Shown here piece after piece: positions 8,649 through 17,407 of a stretch of 46,414 nucleotides of DNA. The first letter of the stretch is position 1; each line of letters begins with the position of its first letter. The DNA comes from Spirochaetales bacterium (GTDB taxonomy: Bacteria > Spirochaetota > Spirochaetia > SZUA-6 > DRHE01). The stretch covers positions 1 to 46,414 of the forward strand of contig JAUWZD010000028.1 of NCBI GenBank assembly GCA_030615505.1, given 5' to 3'. Made by a program: the position numbers and the translations under genes. The notes under the pieces are model-generated. The model was given only the letters and a program-made list of their open reading frames with translations. It had not been told where the DNA came from and ran no database searches.

Positions 8649-9401
8649 ATGAGTCAGAAGACAAATGTTTTACTGGTTGGCGAAACCTGGTTTGTATTGA
8701 AAATGCATATAAAGGGTTTTGATATGGTTCCCCTTGGGGGCTACGAGAACTTTGGTGTCTGGTTTATGGAAGCCATGTCCAAATTCGAAGACATTGAAGC
8801 TGAGCATATGCCTAACCATATCGCCTTAACCTCATTCCCTTCTACTCTGAAGGACATAAACAAATATGATGTGATCATATTCAGTGACTGCGGCAAGAAT
8901 ACGATTTCCTTGTATCCAGAAATGTTCACCGTGCCTATGGGCCCGGACCGCCTGGATCTGATCAAAGAGTATGTGGAAAAGGGTAAATCCTTTGTCATGG
9001 CCGGAGGCTGGAACTCCTTCCAGGGAATACGTGGCATTCCAGGATATCACGACACGGTCATTGAAGAAATTTTACCCGTGGAGATACAGTCATCAGACGA
9101 TCGGGTGGAAAAGCCCCAGGGAATAACCCCTGAAATCCTGAAAAAAGATCATCCTCTGTTAAAAAATCTGCCGGAACAATGGCCTGTTTTCATGGGCTAT
9201 AACAGGGTTAAGACAAAAAGCCGTGCAGACCTGCTGGCCAGAGTCGGGAATGACCCTTTTATCGTGGTCGGTGAATACGGTAAGGGGAAAACCATGGCTT
9301 TTACCTCAGACCTGGCTAAACACTGGGGGACTGATTTTATTTCGTGGAAAGGGTACGGGGATTTCTGGCACAACGCACTCCTATGGCTGTCGGGGAAATA
9401 A
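8649..9401 (+). CDS. ThuA/glutamine-amidotransferase-like protein (DUF1355 type)
   Basis: This 250-residue cytoplasmic protein has a class I glutamine amidotransferase-like fold. Visible segments are the N-terminal strand NVLLVGETWFV, YDVIIFSDCGKNT, FVMAGGWNSFQG in the nucleophile-elbow region (the elbow carries Gly-Gly-Trp rather than a GxCxG cysteine), and a late GEYGKGKTMAFTSD. Proteins like this sit in many sugar ABC transporter operons and their activity is not settled. I chose ATG 8649 because AGGA lies 8 nt upstream and the family begins there; the longer GTG-initiated frame would start inside the TATAAT box. It is the first gene of the transport operon. Confidence 0.75.
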   Translation: MSQKTNVLLVGETWFVLKMHIKGFDMVPLGGYENFGVWFMEAMSKFEDIEAEHMPNHIALTSFPSTLKDINKYDVIIFSDCGKNTISLYPEMFTVPMGPDRLDLIKEYVEKGKSFVMAGGWNSFQGIRGIPGYHDTVIEEILPVEIQSSDDRVEKPQGITPEILKKDHPLLKNLPEQWPVFMGYNRVKTKSRADLLARVGNDPFIVVGEYGKGKTMAFTSDLAKHWGTDFISWKGYGDFWHNALLWLSGK

Positions 9402-9505
9402 TGAATCGATCTGCCAAGAAAGATTTGTTTTTAAGCGAGCATTCTCTTAGATTGGTTTAGGGTATATGGAATTGTTAAGTTTATAGTCGGTTCAAACGGC
9501 TATTA

Positions 9506-9524
9506 ACTGCATTGTTAATGCAGT
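9506..9524. repeat. Short perfect inverted repeat before the binding-protein gene
   Basis: ACTGCATT-GTT-AATGCAGT is a perfect 8-bp hairpin about 20 nt upstream of the ribosome binding site of the sugar-binding protein gene. No T-run follows, so it may be an mRNA-processing or stabilising structure that raises binding-protein expression relative to the upstream gene. Confidence 0.4.
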
Positions 9525-9552
9525 AAAAGAAATAATTTATAAGGAGGATTTT

Positions 9553-10854
9553 ATGAAGCGATTTCTTATGATCAGCATCATACTGATGATGCTGCTGGCA
9601 GGTGTAACCCTTGTATTTGGCGGCGGCGCAAAAGAGGCTGAAAAAGAAGCCAAGGAGTTTATCATTTTTCACTACTGGACAGCAGGTGGAGAAAAAGAAG
9701 CGATTGATGAGCTGTTCAAGATCTTTAAAGCCAATCACCCCGATGTTGAGATACTGGAAAACCCGGTAGCCGGCGGCGGCGGTGCCCTTATGCTGGCCGT
9801 TCTTATGGGCAATCTTGAGTCCGGCAATCCCCCTGATACATTTCAGGATCACCAGGGAAATCAGCAGAAGGCGTTTATTGATGCCGGCTATCTTGAATCT
9901 GTCAATGATCTGTGGGAAAAAACCAATTTTGAAGCCAGAATTAATCCAGTATGGGTAAAAACTCTGAAGTTCGATGGAAAAGTCTATTCCGTGCCCATTA
10001 ACGCCCACAGAACCAACTGGTTGTGGCACAATATAGAGATCCTCAAAGATGCTGGAGTAAGACCGCCGGAGAGCTATGATGAGCTGCTGGCTGCCTGTAA
10101 AAAGATTAAGGCCGCCAAACCCGATATCTGGCCCCTGGCTCTGGGAACAAGGGAAAAGGTATGGTCCACTTATCTATACGATATGTGTCTTCTGACCACA
10201 GGTGGAGCGGATTTTTATGAGAAGGCCAATACAGGGCGTATCAATTTCAAAACTGACCCGACCTTCCGCAAGGCTATGGATAGATACGCTGCATTGATTC
10301 CCTATATCTATCCCTTCCATGCAACCAAGAGCTGGGATGAGGCGGGGGCACTGATAAAAACCGGAGAAGCGGCCATGTACTGGATGGGAGACTGGATACT
10401 GGGTTACTATCTTGCCATAGGCATGGAACCGGAGAAAGATTTCAGTGTATCGGCAATGCCAAAAGATATCTGGATGGGTCATGCAGATACCTTCCCACTG
10501 GCTAAAGGCGCTCCCCATCCCCAGTTGGCAAAAGATTGGCTTGAGATCTGCACAACTACTGAAGGAGCAAAAAATTTCAACCTCAAGAAGGGATCGGTTA
10601 CCATTATAAATGATGTTCCTCCCAGCGTGTATCCTGATCCTTACAGACAGAGAAGTGCCAAGGATCTGGCCAGCTTAAGAGCCGTCATTGACGGTTATCA
10701 CGGCGGAATGATGACGCCCGCCTTTGGAGACGACCTCATGGATATTCTCACCCAATTCCTCACCGATAGCGATGTTGACTCTGCTATCAAAGAAATTGCC
10801 GCTTCAGCCGAAAGAAACAAGCTCAAAGAGGCGTGCAGTTGGTTCTGGAAATAA
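9553..10854 (+). CDS. Sugar ABC transporter substrate-binding protein (family 1)
   Basis: This 433-residue protein is an extracellular solute-binding protein of the maltose/oligosaccharide type. It has an N-terminal signal sequence (charged MKR, hydrophobic core to about residue 21) ending at VFGGGAKEAE, a mature start typical of spirochaetes; there is no lipobox cysteine. The body contains FHYWTAGGEKEAIDELFKIFKANHPDVEI-type segments and NAHRTNWLWHN and MYWMGDW regions expected in the sugar-binding cleft. AAGGAGG precedes the ATG at good spacing. A strong hairpin terminator follows, which would give more binding protein than permease. It delivers its sugar to the two permeases downstream. The ligand is unknown; an anhydrosugar or an oligosaccharide of it is my guess from context. 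Confidence 0.92.
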   Translation: MKRFLMISIILMMLLAGVTLVFGGGAKEAEKEAKEFIIFHYWTAGGEKEAIDELFKIFKANHPDVEILENPVAGGGGALMLAVLMGNLESGNPPDTFQDHQGNQQKAFIDAGYLESVNDLWEKTNFEARINPVWVKTLKFDGKVYSVPINAHRTNWLWHNIEILKDAGVRPPESYDELLAACKKIKAAKPDIWPLALGTREKVWSTYLYDMCLLTTGGADFYEKANTGRINFKTDPTFRKAMDRYAALIPYIYPFHATKSWDEAGALIKTGEAAMYWMGDWILGYYLAIGMEPEKDFSVSAMPKDIWMGHADTFPLAKGAPHPQLAKDWLEICTTTEGAKNFNLKKGSVTIINDVPPSVYPDPYRQRSAKDLASLRAVIDGYHGGMMTPAFGDDLMDILTQFLTDSDVDSAIKEIAASAERNKLKEACSWFWK

Positions 10855-10862
10855 ACCTTCTA

Positions 10863-10893
10863 GTGAGGGGAGGTTCTCTCCCCTCACTTTTTT
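10863..10893 (+). terminator. Intra-operon rho-independent terminator
   Basis: GTGAGGGGAG and its complement CTCCCCTCAC form a stem with a short loop, followed by six T residues. It sits between the binding-protein gene and the permease genes, as in many sugar ABC operons, and probably attenuates rather than abolishes downstream transcription. Confidence 0.85.
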
Positions 10894-10984
10894 ATTCTAG
10901 TCAAAGTTGAATATGGGTTGACTGTAAGCAACTTTAGTGTGATTCTGTATCAATATCATTCACGGTACAATATCGAAAAAGCAG

Positions 10985-11857
10985 ATGAAATATAATAAGG
11001 CATACGGCTTTATTTTTTTAACTCCTGTCGTGCTGGCGGTTGGAATCATCTATATGATGATATTCTGGAATCTGGTGGCATCGCTTACCCAATGGCAAGG
11101 GATGAAAGCCACCTGGCAATTTGCGGGATTGCAAAACTACTTCGATTTAATTTCTCTCAGGCGATTCTGGGTGAATGTAAAGAATAACTTTCTCTGGCTC
11201 TTCTTCTTTATTATACCCACGACCCTGCTTGGGTTTATACTTGCCTATCTCTTTACCAATTTGGGAAGAATAGAAAAGGTATTCAGACAATTTTTTTTAT
11301 ATCCAATGGCTTTAGCCTTTATTGTGACCGGCACCCTCTGGTCATGGATGTACGATCCCAGTTCCGGACTAATCAATTCTTTGCTTAGAGCTGTTGGGTT
11401 CGATACGACAAGGTTAGGATGGATTGCAAATCCGAACGGCGCCATATTCTGTATGATTTTTAGTGCCTTCTGGCAGTATGTAGGCTTTTCCCTGGTAATT
11501 TACCTGGGGGCTATTCGAGGTTTATCCTACTCCATGATTGAGGCTGCCAACATTGACGGGGCAGGACATATCCGTATACTCTTCCAAATTATCTTTCCCA
11601 ATGTAGGACATGGGACGCTCATCTGTACTACCATGCTTGCCATTACTACCATGAAGGTCTTTGACCTGGTCTGGATTATGACCGGAGGAGGACCGGGCAT
11701 AAAAACAGAAGTCCTGCCCTATATGATGTATCGAATTACCTACAGTCAGCATAATATCGGTATGGGGGCATCTACAAGTATTGTAATCCTGATTTTAGCC
11801 GCAGCCATGGTCATTCCCTATTCTCTATGGGCCTTAAAGAAATGGGTTAGAGAATGA
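10985..11857 (+). CDS. Sugar ABC transporter permease, MalF/UgpA type
   Basis: This 290-residue inner-membrane protein has about six hydrophobic segments and the binding-protein-dependent permease EAA loop, IEAANIDGAGHIRILFQIIFP near residue 185, which docks on the ATPase. The order SBP, MalF-type, MalG-type is the usual one. It overlaps the next permease by 4 nt. The start ATG follows a GAAAAAGCAG stretch with no strong ribosome binding site. No ATPase gene is present here, so a shared MsmK/UgpC-type ATPase encoded elsewhere is expected. Confidence 0.93.
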   Translation: MKYNKAYGFIFLTPVVLAVGIIYMMIFWNLVASLTQWQGMKATWQFAGLQNYFDLISLRRFWVNVKNNFLWLFFFIIPTTLLGFILAYLFTNLGRIEKVFRQFFLYPMALAFIVTGTLWSWMYDPSSGLINSLLRAVGFDTTRLGWIANPNGAIFCMIFSAFWQYVGFSLVIYLGAIRGLSYSMIEAANIDGAGHIRILFQIIFPNVGHGTLICTTMLAITTMKVFDLVWIMTGGGPGIKTEVLPYMMYRITYSQHNIGMGASTSIVILILAAAMVIPYSLWALKKWVRE

Positions 11858-12675
11858 AAGACACACGATTCAAGATAAGTTCTATTGCCATACTTGTCAT
11901 TCTAGCCGCGCTTTGGCTCATGCCCGTGTATGCTATGCTGAATACGTCCATTAAAACTCAGGAAGAGGTGGCGAACCAGGAATACCTGAGATTTCCACGG
12001 AAATTTGCCATTCAGAATTACTTGAAAGCCTTCAAAGCGCTTAAAACCGGGTTGATAAACAGCGCGGTTATCACTATTCCGGCTACTTTTCTCTGTGTTT
12101 TTCTCGGTTCCATGGCCGGGTATTTTCTCACCATGTTTGAGTTTAAACCATCCCAATTAATCTTCTTCTGGATTGTAGTGGCCTCATTTCTACCCTATCA
12201 GATAGTCTTGATTCCGATTACACAGCTTATAAGCTCATTAAGACTTCTCAATACCTATGCGGGTTTGATTCTTATCTATGTCATTCTAAATATACCCATA
12301 AGTACGCTGATCACAGCTACCTTCTTTATGAAGATGCCTGTGGCTCTTCAGGAAGCAGCAGCCCTGGACGGGTGTAAACCCTTTACCTTTTATATAAAAA
12401 TTTTGGTACCCGTTTCAATCCCGGGACTCATTTCAGCAGCAATCCTTGTTTTTGTACAGATCTACAATGAATTTCTGCTGGCCATCTCTTTGACCCGCGG
12501 TCCTAAAATCAAACCGGTTATGCCTATACTGGCTGAGCTTAAAGGGTCGCAGATAGCCCAGTGGAATATTCAGATGGCCGGAGCTGTTATCGTGTCTCTA
12601 TTTCCTCTGGCGATCTTTATATTCCTTTCTGAATATTTTATCTCTGGAATGATGGCGGGCTACGGTAAGGAATAA
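11854..12675 (+). CDS. Sugar ABC transporter permease, MalG/UgpE type
   Basis: This 273-residue inner-membrane protein pairs with the MalF-type permease. It has an N-terminal membrane segment ending in MPVYAMLNTSIKT, several further membrane helices and the EAA loop QEAAALDGCKPFTFYIKILVPV near residue 168. Its start overlaps the preceding gene's stop by 4 nt. It is the last intact gene of the transport operon; the 120 nt that follow carry nothing recognisable before the decayed methyltransferase gene. Confidence 0.93.
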   Translation: MKDTRFKISSIAILVILAALWLMPVYAMLNTSIKTQEEVANQEYLRFPRKFAIQNYLKAFKALKTGLINSAVITIPATFLCVFLGSMAGYFLTMFEFKPSQLIFFWIVVASFLPYQIVLIPITQLISSLRLLNTYAGLILIYVILNIPISTLITATFFMKMPVALQEAAALDGCKPFTFYIKILVPVSIPGLISAAILVFVQIYNEFLLAISLTRGPKIKPVMPILAELKGSQIAQWNIQMAGAVIVSLFPLAIFIFLSEYFISGMMAGYGKE

Positions 12676-12795
12676 CCGTTTTTGTAAAAATCAGGAGACT
12701 CTTCAAGTATATTGATGGAAAGACTACTCTCGGGAATTTCAAAGGTGCCTTCAAATAATCTATTTGGCTAATGATAATTGCAGAATAATATATGG

Positions 12796-13139
12796 TCAGC
12801 ATATTGTCTGGAATGACTTTACAGGTGGGAGAGTGTCTGCATGAACTGGCCGCGCAATACTCTGCTTTCCACCCCTATATTTAATATACTCATTGGTGAA
12901 CAGTTTTAATTCCCCCTGCCGGGATAGGACATCAACCAGATCTTCGAAGGGAATAATACCCGCGTTATTATAACTAAGCAGGATAAAGCGTGAATCCACA
13001 GCCTCCAAAAGCTCGCAGAGAGCCTGGTAAAGGCATCGCAGAGAAATCCCTGCAGGGCGCGCTTATTGCCTATAAAGGCTATTAGATGCTTTTTTAAGTA
13101 GGGATGCTGTAAATCAAATTCAAAATATACCTGGGACAT
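12796..13139 (-). pseudogene. D12-class adenine DNA methyltransferase remnant with internal deletion
   Basis: Starting at the reverse ATG 13139, the first 35 residues include HLIAFIGNKRALQGFL, which matches the FxGxK SAM-binding motif region of D12 (Dam/EcoRV-type) adenine methyltransferases. The frame then shifts near 13040 into YQALCELLEAVDSRFILLSYNNAGIIPFEDL, which matches the C-terminal part of the same family, and continues to a stop at 12796. The whole middle of the enzyme, including the catalytic DPPY motif, is missing. This is therefore a deletion derivative that cannot methylate DNA. It is probably the relic of a restriction-modification or orphan methyltransferase gene. Confidence 0.65.
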
Positions 13140-13218
13140 TTATTCTATTTAAGCTGCGCTGGGCAAGCATTCACATGAAAATTAAAACCAGCTTCAAGGA
13201 GCAGTCCCCCAACCGGAA

Positions 13219-13983
13219 TTATATGTTTCGTTCCGCGATAATTCGCAAGCCTTCCAGTGTAAGCCACGGTTCGATCTCCGTAAATTTACTTGTAAGGGGA
13301 GCGATGATACTTGACTGCCCTCCTGTAGCAATGATCTTAGCTTTACCTGAAAGCTCATTCTGCATACGATCTATCAGCGCTTCAACTATGCCGACATATC
13401 CGAATATTATCCCCGACTGGATGGAGTGGACGGTGTTGCGTCCAATAGCGGCTTCCGGAGCTTTCAACTCTACCAGGCGAAGCTGTGCAGCGTGTTGGGA
13501 AAGCGCCTCTGCCGCATATTGAAGTCCCGGTGCAATAGCAACCCCTAAAAGATCCCCCGGTTCCGCTACAGCCGTAAAGGTAAGGGCAGTGCCAAAAGCA
13601 ACAATAATACAGTCTGTATGATAGCGTTCGTAAGCTGCTGCCGCCTGGGCGACAAGATCCGAGCCCAGTTCCACAGGGTTATCGGTTCGGATTCGTATAC
13701 CCGTACGGATGCCCGGGCCAACCACTAAAGGATCTTTCCCGATGAAATTAAAGACCATATCCGTCATGGTTCCTGTCACCGGAGGTACTACACTGCTTAA
13801 AACACACCTGTTGATATATTTTAGTTGTACTTCTGCAGCTCCCAGAAGATCGCGAAAGAGCACAGCATACTCATCCGCTGTTTTGTCCGGCACCGTGCGG
13901 ATACTAAAGCGATTTATCCAGCTATTATTGCTATATAGACCGAACTTAATATTTGAGTTACCCACATCGATAGCTAACAACAC
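13219..13983 (-). CDS. coaX: Type III pantothenate kinase
   Basis: This 254-residue protein catalyses the first step of coenzyme A synthesis, ATP-dependent phosphorylation of pantothenate, in the cytoplasm. It carries the CoaX hallmarks: N-terminal phosphate loop LLAIDVGNSNIKFGLY, the LSSVVPPVT segment, a pantothenate-site aspartate in the GSDLVAQAAAAYERY region near residue 108, FGTALTFTAV, and the C-terminal ATGGQSS. Length is normal. It starts 14 nt after the ECF S-component gene and is the last gene of that operon, which points to pantothenate or a related vitamin as the transporter's substrate. Confidence 0.95.
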   Translation of the reverse strand: MLLAIDVGNSNIKFGLYSNNSWINRFSIRTVPDKTADEYAVLFRDLLGAAEVQLKYINRCVLSSVVPPVTGTMTDMVFNFIGKDPLVVGPGIRTGIRIRTDNPVELGSDLVAQAAAAYERYHTDCIIVAFGTALTFTAVAEPGDLLGVAIAPGLQYAAEALSQHAAQLRLVELKAPEAAIGRNTVHSIQSGIIFGYVGIVEALIDRMQNELSGKAKIIATGGQSSIIAPLTSKFTEIEPWLTLEGLRIIAERNI

Positions 13984-13997
13984 TTTCTTTGCTCTCC

Positions 13998-14558
13998 CTA
14001 CTCCAGATCCGATCTCCGGCGCCCGTACTCGATTTTCTGCCAGGCAGCTACTACTGCAAGGGTTATAATTGCACAGGCTGCGGCTTCCGGTAATCCGTTT
14101 ACAACTGCGATTGTACCGATCATGAGCCAGGGCAAATGCCCTAAAAATCCTATCATTGCCAGCACCAGGACGGTATTGGTCAGGCTTCCTGCAATACCGG
14201 AGAGGATCAGTGCCGGCACTCTAACATGCCCTTTCAGAGAACGGTACACCAGCCAGGCAGCAGGTCCGATAAACAGCCTGGGGAGAATGGAGATTAAGGG
14301 GTTGACAAACCATACATCTGCCGGTCCGGTAGGGGCAATAGCACCCTGGATCAAACTGAAAAGGCCGAATAAGAAGCCGATAACCAGTCCGACAATGGGA
14401 CCCTCCAACACTGCACCTATAATAACCGGCACAGCCATTATTGTCAGGGATGCCCCGGCAAACCAGGGAATGAACCCCAGGTGAGTGGCGCCGAGGAATA
14501 TAGCAATAGCGCTCATCACTCCTCCAATAACGATTTTGCGAATAAGTTTTTTATCCAT
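13998..14558 (-). CDS. ECF transporter S component, probably pantothenate
   Basis: This 186-residue hydrophobic protein has about six membrane segments and the N-terminal IGGVMSAIAIFLGATHLGFIPWFAG region typical in shape of substrate-binding S components of energy-coupling-factor importers. It lies between ecfT and coaX with short gaps, so it is co-expressed with both. Substrate specificity is inferred from coaX next door: pantothenate is the simplest reading. The sequence alone would also allow other B-vitamin precursors. Confidence 0.8.
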   Translation of the reverse strand: MDKKLIRKIVIGGVMSAIAIFLGATHLGFIPWFAGASLTIMAVPVIIGAVLEGPIVGLVIGFLFGLFSLIQGAIAPTGPADVWFVNPLISILPRLFIGPAAWLVYRSLKGHVRVPALILSGIAGSLTNTVLVLAMIGFLGHLPWLMIGTIAVVNGLPEAAACAIITLAVVAAWQKIEYGRRRSDLE

Positions 14559-14585
14559 AGTCTTCTCCTTTTAAAATTTATTTTT

Positions 14586-15452
14586 CTATCCACCTATAAG
14601 GTGCCATAGACGCATATCCAGGCCCATCCTGCCGGCAGCAAGAATACCGGCGCATAGAATACAGACTATAGCAACCGCAATGGGATCTGACATGTGAGCC
14701 TTGAATTGGATCAGCTTTGTACGATCCTTACCGCCGGTATAGCAGCGCGCCTCCATTGCCAGAACCATGGTCTCAGATCTGCGAAGTGCTGCCAGAAAGA
14801 ATGGAATTAAAACAGGCATCATACGCCGAACTCGTCTGATAAGACTCATCCGGCCCCGGCCGAAATCTGCGCCCCGGGAAGCCTGGGCCCTGACAATCCG
14901 CTCAGCCTCCAGGGCCAGCAGGGGTATAAAACGCATAGCCAGGGTTATAATAAGTGCGAATTCATGAGCCGGAAAACCGATCTTCTGAAGCGGTTTGAAC
15001 AGATACTCCGTACCGTGAGTCAGCTCCCTTGTACTTGCTGTGAAGGTAAAGAGGCTGATTAAGAGGATGAGCGCCACAAAACGTATCATTGTAACGGCCG
15101 CCGCTAGAAAATCCTTTGTTGTTATCGTTATAATCCACCATCTTCCCAGAACATTTCCCACATCGTTTCCCGGAATAGCAACGATCTGAAGCAGGGCCAA
15201 AAAAATTAAAAAGGGCAGCGCCGGCCTCAGCCCTTTGAAGGCATACCGGAGAGGTACCCGGGCAAGCGCCAGACCTGCTAAAGCAGCGGCAAGTCCAAGT
15301 AAAAGCCCGGTAAGGCTGCTGCAGATAACGGCGGCAGTTATAAGAAGGAACAGTATAATGAGTTTGCTGACCGGATGAAGCCTGTGCAGTATCGATCCGG
15401 TTGGCAGGTACTGTCCAACGGTAATATTCTGTAAAAACTCAAACCCTCGCAC
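14586..15452 (-). CDS. ecfT: ECF transporter transmembrane component EcfT
   Basis: This 288-residue inner-membrane protein is the scaffold that couples the two ATPases to the S component. It has hydrophobic segments in the N-terminal half, the conserved HPVSKL near residue 28, and the coupling-helix motifs ASRGADFGRG and ALRRSETMVLAMEARCY, matching the family's two Ala-Arg-Gly-type signatures. It overlaps the preceding ATPase gene by 14 nt and is followed 27 nt later by the S component. Confidence 0.92.
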   Translation of the reverse strand: MRGFEFLQNITVGQYLPTGSILHRLHPVSKLIILFLLITAAVICSSLTGLLLGLAAALAGLALARVPLRYAFKGLRPALPFLIFLALLQIVAIPGNDVGNVLGRWWIITITTKDFLAAAVTMIRFVALILLISLFTFTASTRELTHGTEYLFKPLQKIGFPAHEFALIITLAMRFIPLLALEAERIVRAQASRGADFGRGRMSLIRRVRRMMPVLIPFFLAALRRSETMVLAMEARCYTGGKDRTKLIQFKAHMSDPIAVAIVCILCAGILAAGRMGLDMRLWHLIGG

Positions 15453-16326
15453 TTATACCTCCCCTGGAAAGATGAGAAATCGCGCCCAGGATCTCTTTCA
15501 CAGCTTCATCGACAGTAAGCACGTCCAGGGGGACAGGCCACCCTCGCGACTTTAAGGCGGCCATTAGCGATACAGATGCCGGTACGTCAAGTCCAAGAGA
15601 TCTCAGCTTTTCAAATTTACTGAAAATCTTCCCCGTTGATCCCGACATAGCGATACGGCCATTATCCAGTATATAAACCCCTTCAGCTAAAATCGCTACA
15701 TCGTCCATACTGTGAGTTGCTATAACTAAAGTCATTCCTTCTTTATTCAGAGTCTTTAGTCGCATTAAAAACTCTGTACGGGCAACCGGATCCAGGCCTG
15801 AGGTCGGCTCATCCAACAACAGCACTTCCGGCCGTAGTGCGATAACCCCTGCCAGTCCTGCCTTACGCCGCTCGCCTCCGCTGAGCATAAAAACCGGCCT
15901 GTCCTTGAACTCTTCAAAGCTCAGACCCACTATCTCCATTGCCCATCGGACTCTCTGGCTCAAAGATTTTCCGCTTATTCCCATAAGGCGCGGTCCATAA
16001 GCGACATCATCCCCTGTGTACTGCTCAAAGAGCTGGTCCTCCGGGCGCTGGAAAACTAAGCCGATGCTGCGTCGAAGCGGGCGTGGATCGATGCGGGAGT
16101 CACTTAGATCCTTTCCCATTACCATGACCGTGCCGGACTGAGGCCTTATTATTCCATTTAAATGCTGCATAAGGGTAGACTTGCCTGATCCTGTAGGACC
16201 AATCAGAGCTACAACTTCCCCCCGGTGTACATCAAAATCCACACCGCGGAGAGATTCACTGGCCTGCGGCGTTCCCTCCATGTATGTATGATGCAGTCCG
16301 CGCACTTCGATTAAAAGCTCTCTCAC
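15439..16326 (-). CDS. ECF transporter ATPase (second)
   Basis: This 295-residue ABC ATPase has Walker A GPTGSGKST, Q-loop region VFQRPEDQLFEQYTGDDVAYGP, signature LSGGERRKAGLAG, Walker B VLLLDEPTSGLD and the switch histidine in IATHSMDD. The Q-loop tail is the EcfA form. It pairs with the upstream ATPase as a heterodimer, overlapping it by 4 nt, and drives vitamin uptake through EcfT and the S component. Confidence 0.94.
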   Translation of the reverse strand: MRELLIEVRGLHHTYMEGTPQASESLRGVDFDVHRGEVVALIGPTGSGKSTLMQHLNGIIRPQSGTVMVMGKDLSDSRIDPRPLRRSIGLVFQRPEDQLFEQYTGDDVAYGPRLMGISGKSLSQRVRWAMEIVGLSFEEFKDRPVFMLSGGERRKAGLAGVIALRPEVLLLDEPTSGLDPVARTEFLMRLKTLNKEGMTLVIATHSMDDVAILAEGVYILDNGRIAMSGSTGKIFSKFEKLRSLGLDVPASVSLMAALKSRGWPVPLDVLTVDEAVKEILGAISHLSRGGISARV

Positions 16327-17156
16327 GTCACTGTCCTCATTAGAGCATCGGCCAGCTCGTCGGTTGTAAGGATGCCTTGAGGCAGTGCCGGAAGGTAACG
16401 GCTCAGCCGCAAGGATAGTTCGGCTGCAGGAGGAAGCAATAAACCCCAGGAGCTTAATTCAGTTGAGGAGAATATTTCCTCAGGCGCAGCATCCCTTACA
16501 ATCCGGCCATCCTGCAGCACGATGATCCGCTGCGTCCGGACAGCTTCTTCCATCCTGTGCGTAACAGTTATAATGGTCATTCCTTCCCTGTTAAGCTCAT
16601 CCAGAATCCCAAGGATGTCCTGCCGCCCTGCAGGATCGAGCATAGCCGTGGCCTCATCAAGCACGAGACAGTGGGGCTTTGCAGCCAGTGCTCCGGCGAT
16701 AGCTACCCTCTGCTGCTGTCCCGTTGACAGGAGATGGGGTGAACGCTCACGCTCCTCCCACATACAAACCTTCTTAAGGGCTTCTCGAACTAAAGAAGGG
16801 AGTTCATCTTCAGGCATGCCAAGATTTTCAGGTCCGAAGGCAACGTCCTCCTCCACAACGGTAGCAACGATCTGGTCTTCAGGAGACTGGAAGACCATAC
16901 CCACACCCATTCTTATAGCCTTCAACTCCTCCGGAACGGTTGGATCCCGTCCGTTTATAAGGATCCTGCCTGAAGAAGGAAGCAGAATACCGTTAAGGTG
17001 CAGAGCCAGGGTTGTCTTGCCGGAACCATTGGCTCCGACTACAGCGACATATTCTCCGGAATCGATAGAAAGATTGATATCCTTTAATGCAGGGACAGAA
17101 TTATACCCCTTAGGCAGATATGTATGGTTCAGGCTTTCAATCAGTATAAAAGACAA
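16323..17156 (-). CDS. ECF transporter ATPase (first)
   Basis: This ABC ATPase of about 277 residues has Walker A GANGSGKTT, VFQSPEDQIVATVVEEDVAFGP, signature LSTGQQQRVAIAG, Walker B LVLDEATAMLD and switch histidine VTHRMEEA. I set the start at TTG 17156, which is preceded by GGGAGG, because the longest open frame begins inside the -35 box at 17286-17291 and its first 45 or so residues are unlike any ATPase. The signature reads LSTGQ rather than LSGGQ, a mild variation. It is the first gene of the ecfA-ecfA-ecfT-S-coaX operon. Confidence 0.92.
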   Translation of the reverse strand: MSFILIESLNHTYLPKGYNSVPALKDINLSIDSGEYVAVVGANGSGKTTLALHLNGILLPSSGRILINGRDPTVPEELKAIRMGVGMVFQSPEDQIVATVVEEDVAFGPENLGMPEDELPSLVREALKKVCMWEERERSPHLLSTGQQQRVAIAGALAAKPHCLVLDEATAMLDPAGRQDILGILDELNREGMTIITVTHRMEEAVRTQRIIVLQDGRIVRDAAPEEIFSSTELSSWGLLLPPAAELSLRLSRYLPALPQGILTTDELADALMRTVT

Positions 17157-17262
17157 AAAACCTCCCGGCGCGACCGGCGAGGCAAAGCAGAAAAGTATCC
17201 AGGTAAAATAATATAGATACTGACGTCTCGGTCGCGCACGATCCAAGCGTCTAACTGTAAAT

Positions 17263-17291
17263 GTTATATTAGCTGTGAGGTAAAATGTCAA
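17263..17291 (-). promoter_or_regulatory. Promoter of the ECF transporter-coaX operon
   Basis: On the reverse strand TTGACA (17286-17291) and TATAAC (17263-17268) are separated by 17 nt. Transcription would start near 17256, leaving a leader of about 100 nt before the TTG start. The leader contains a GC-rich imperfect hairpin (CCTC/GAGG arms) that would overlap the GGGAGG ribosome binding site. Confidence 0.65.
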
Positions 17292-17407
17292 GGAAATTAA
17301 CGAATCAAAAGCAGAAATACAGAAAAATAACCATCCTGAAGAAGCACAAGAACACTATTTAAGGGAGCCTTGAAAAAGAACTCAACAGAGTTTAACATCA
17401 ACAAACC

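Noticed and set aside
17157-17291. N-terminal extension of the first ECF ATPase
   Set aside because: The longest frame starts within the TTGACA box, and its extra residues are unlike any ABC ATPase; a TTG with GGGAGG at 17156 fits better.
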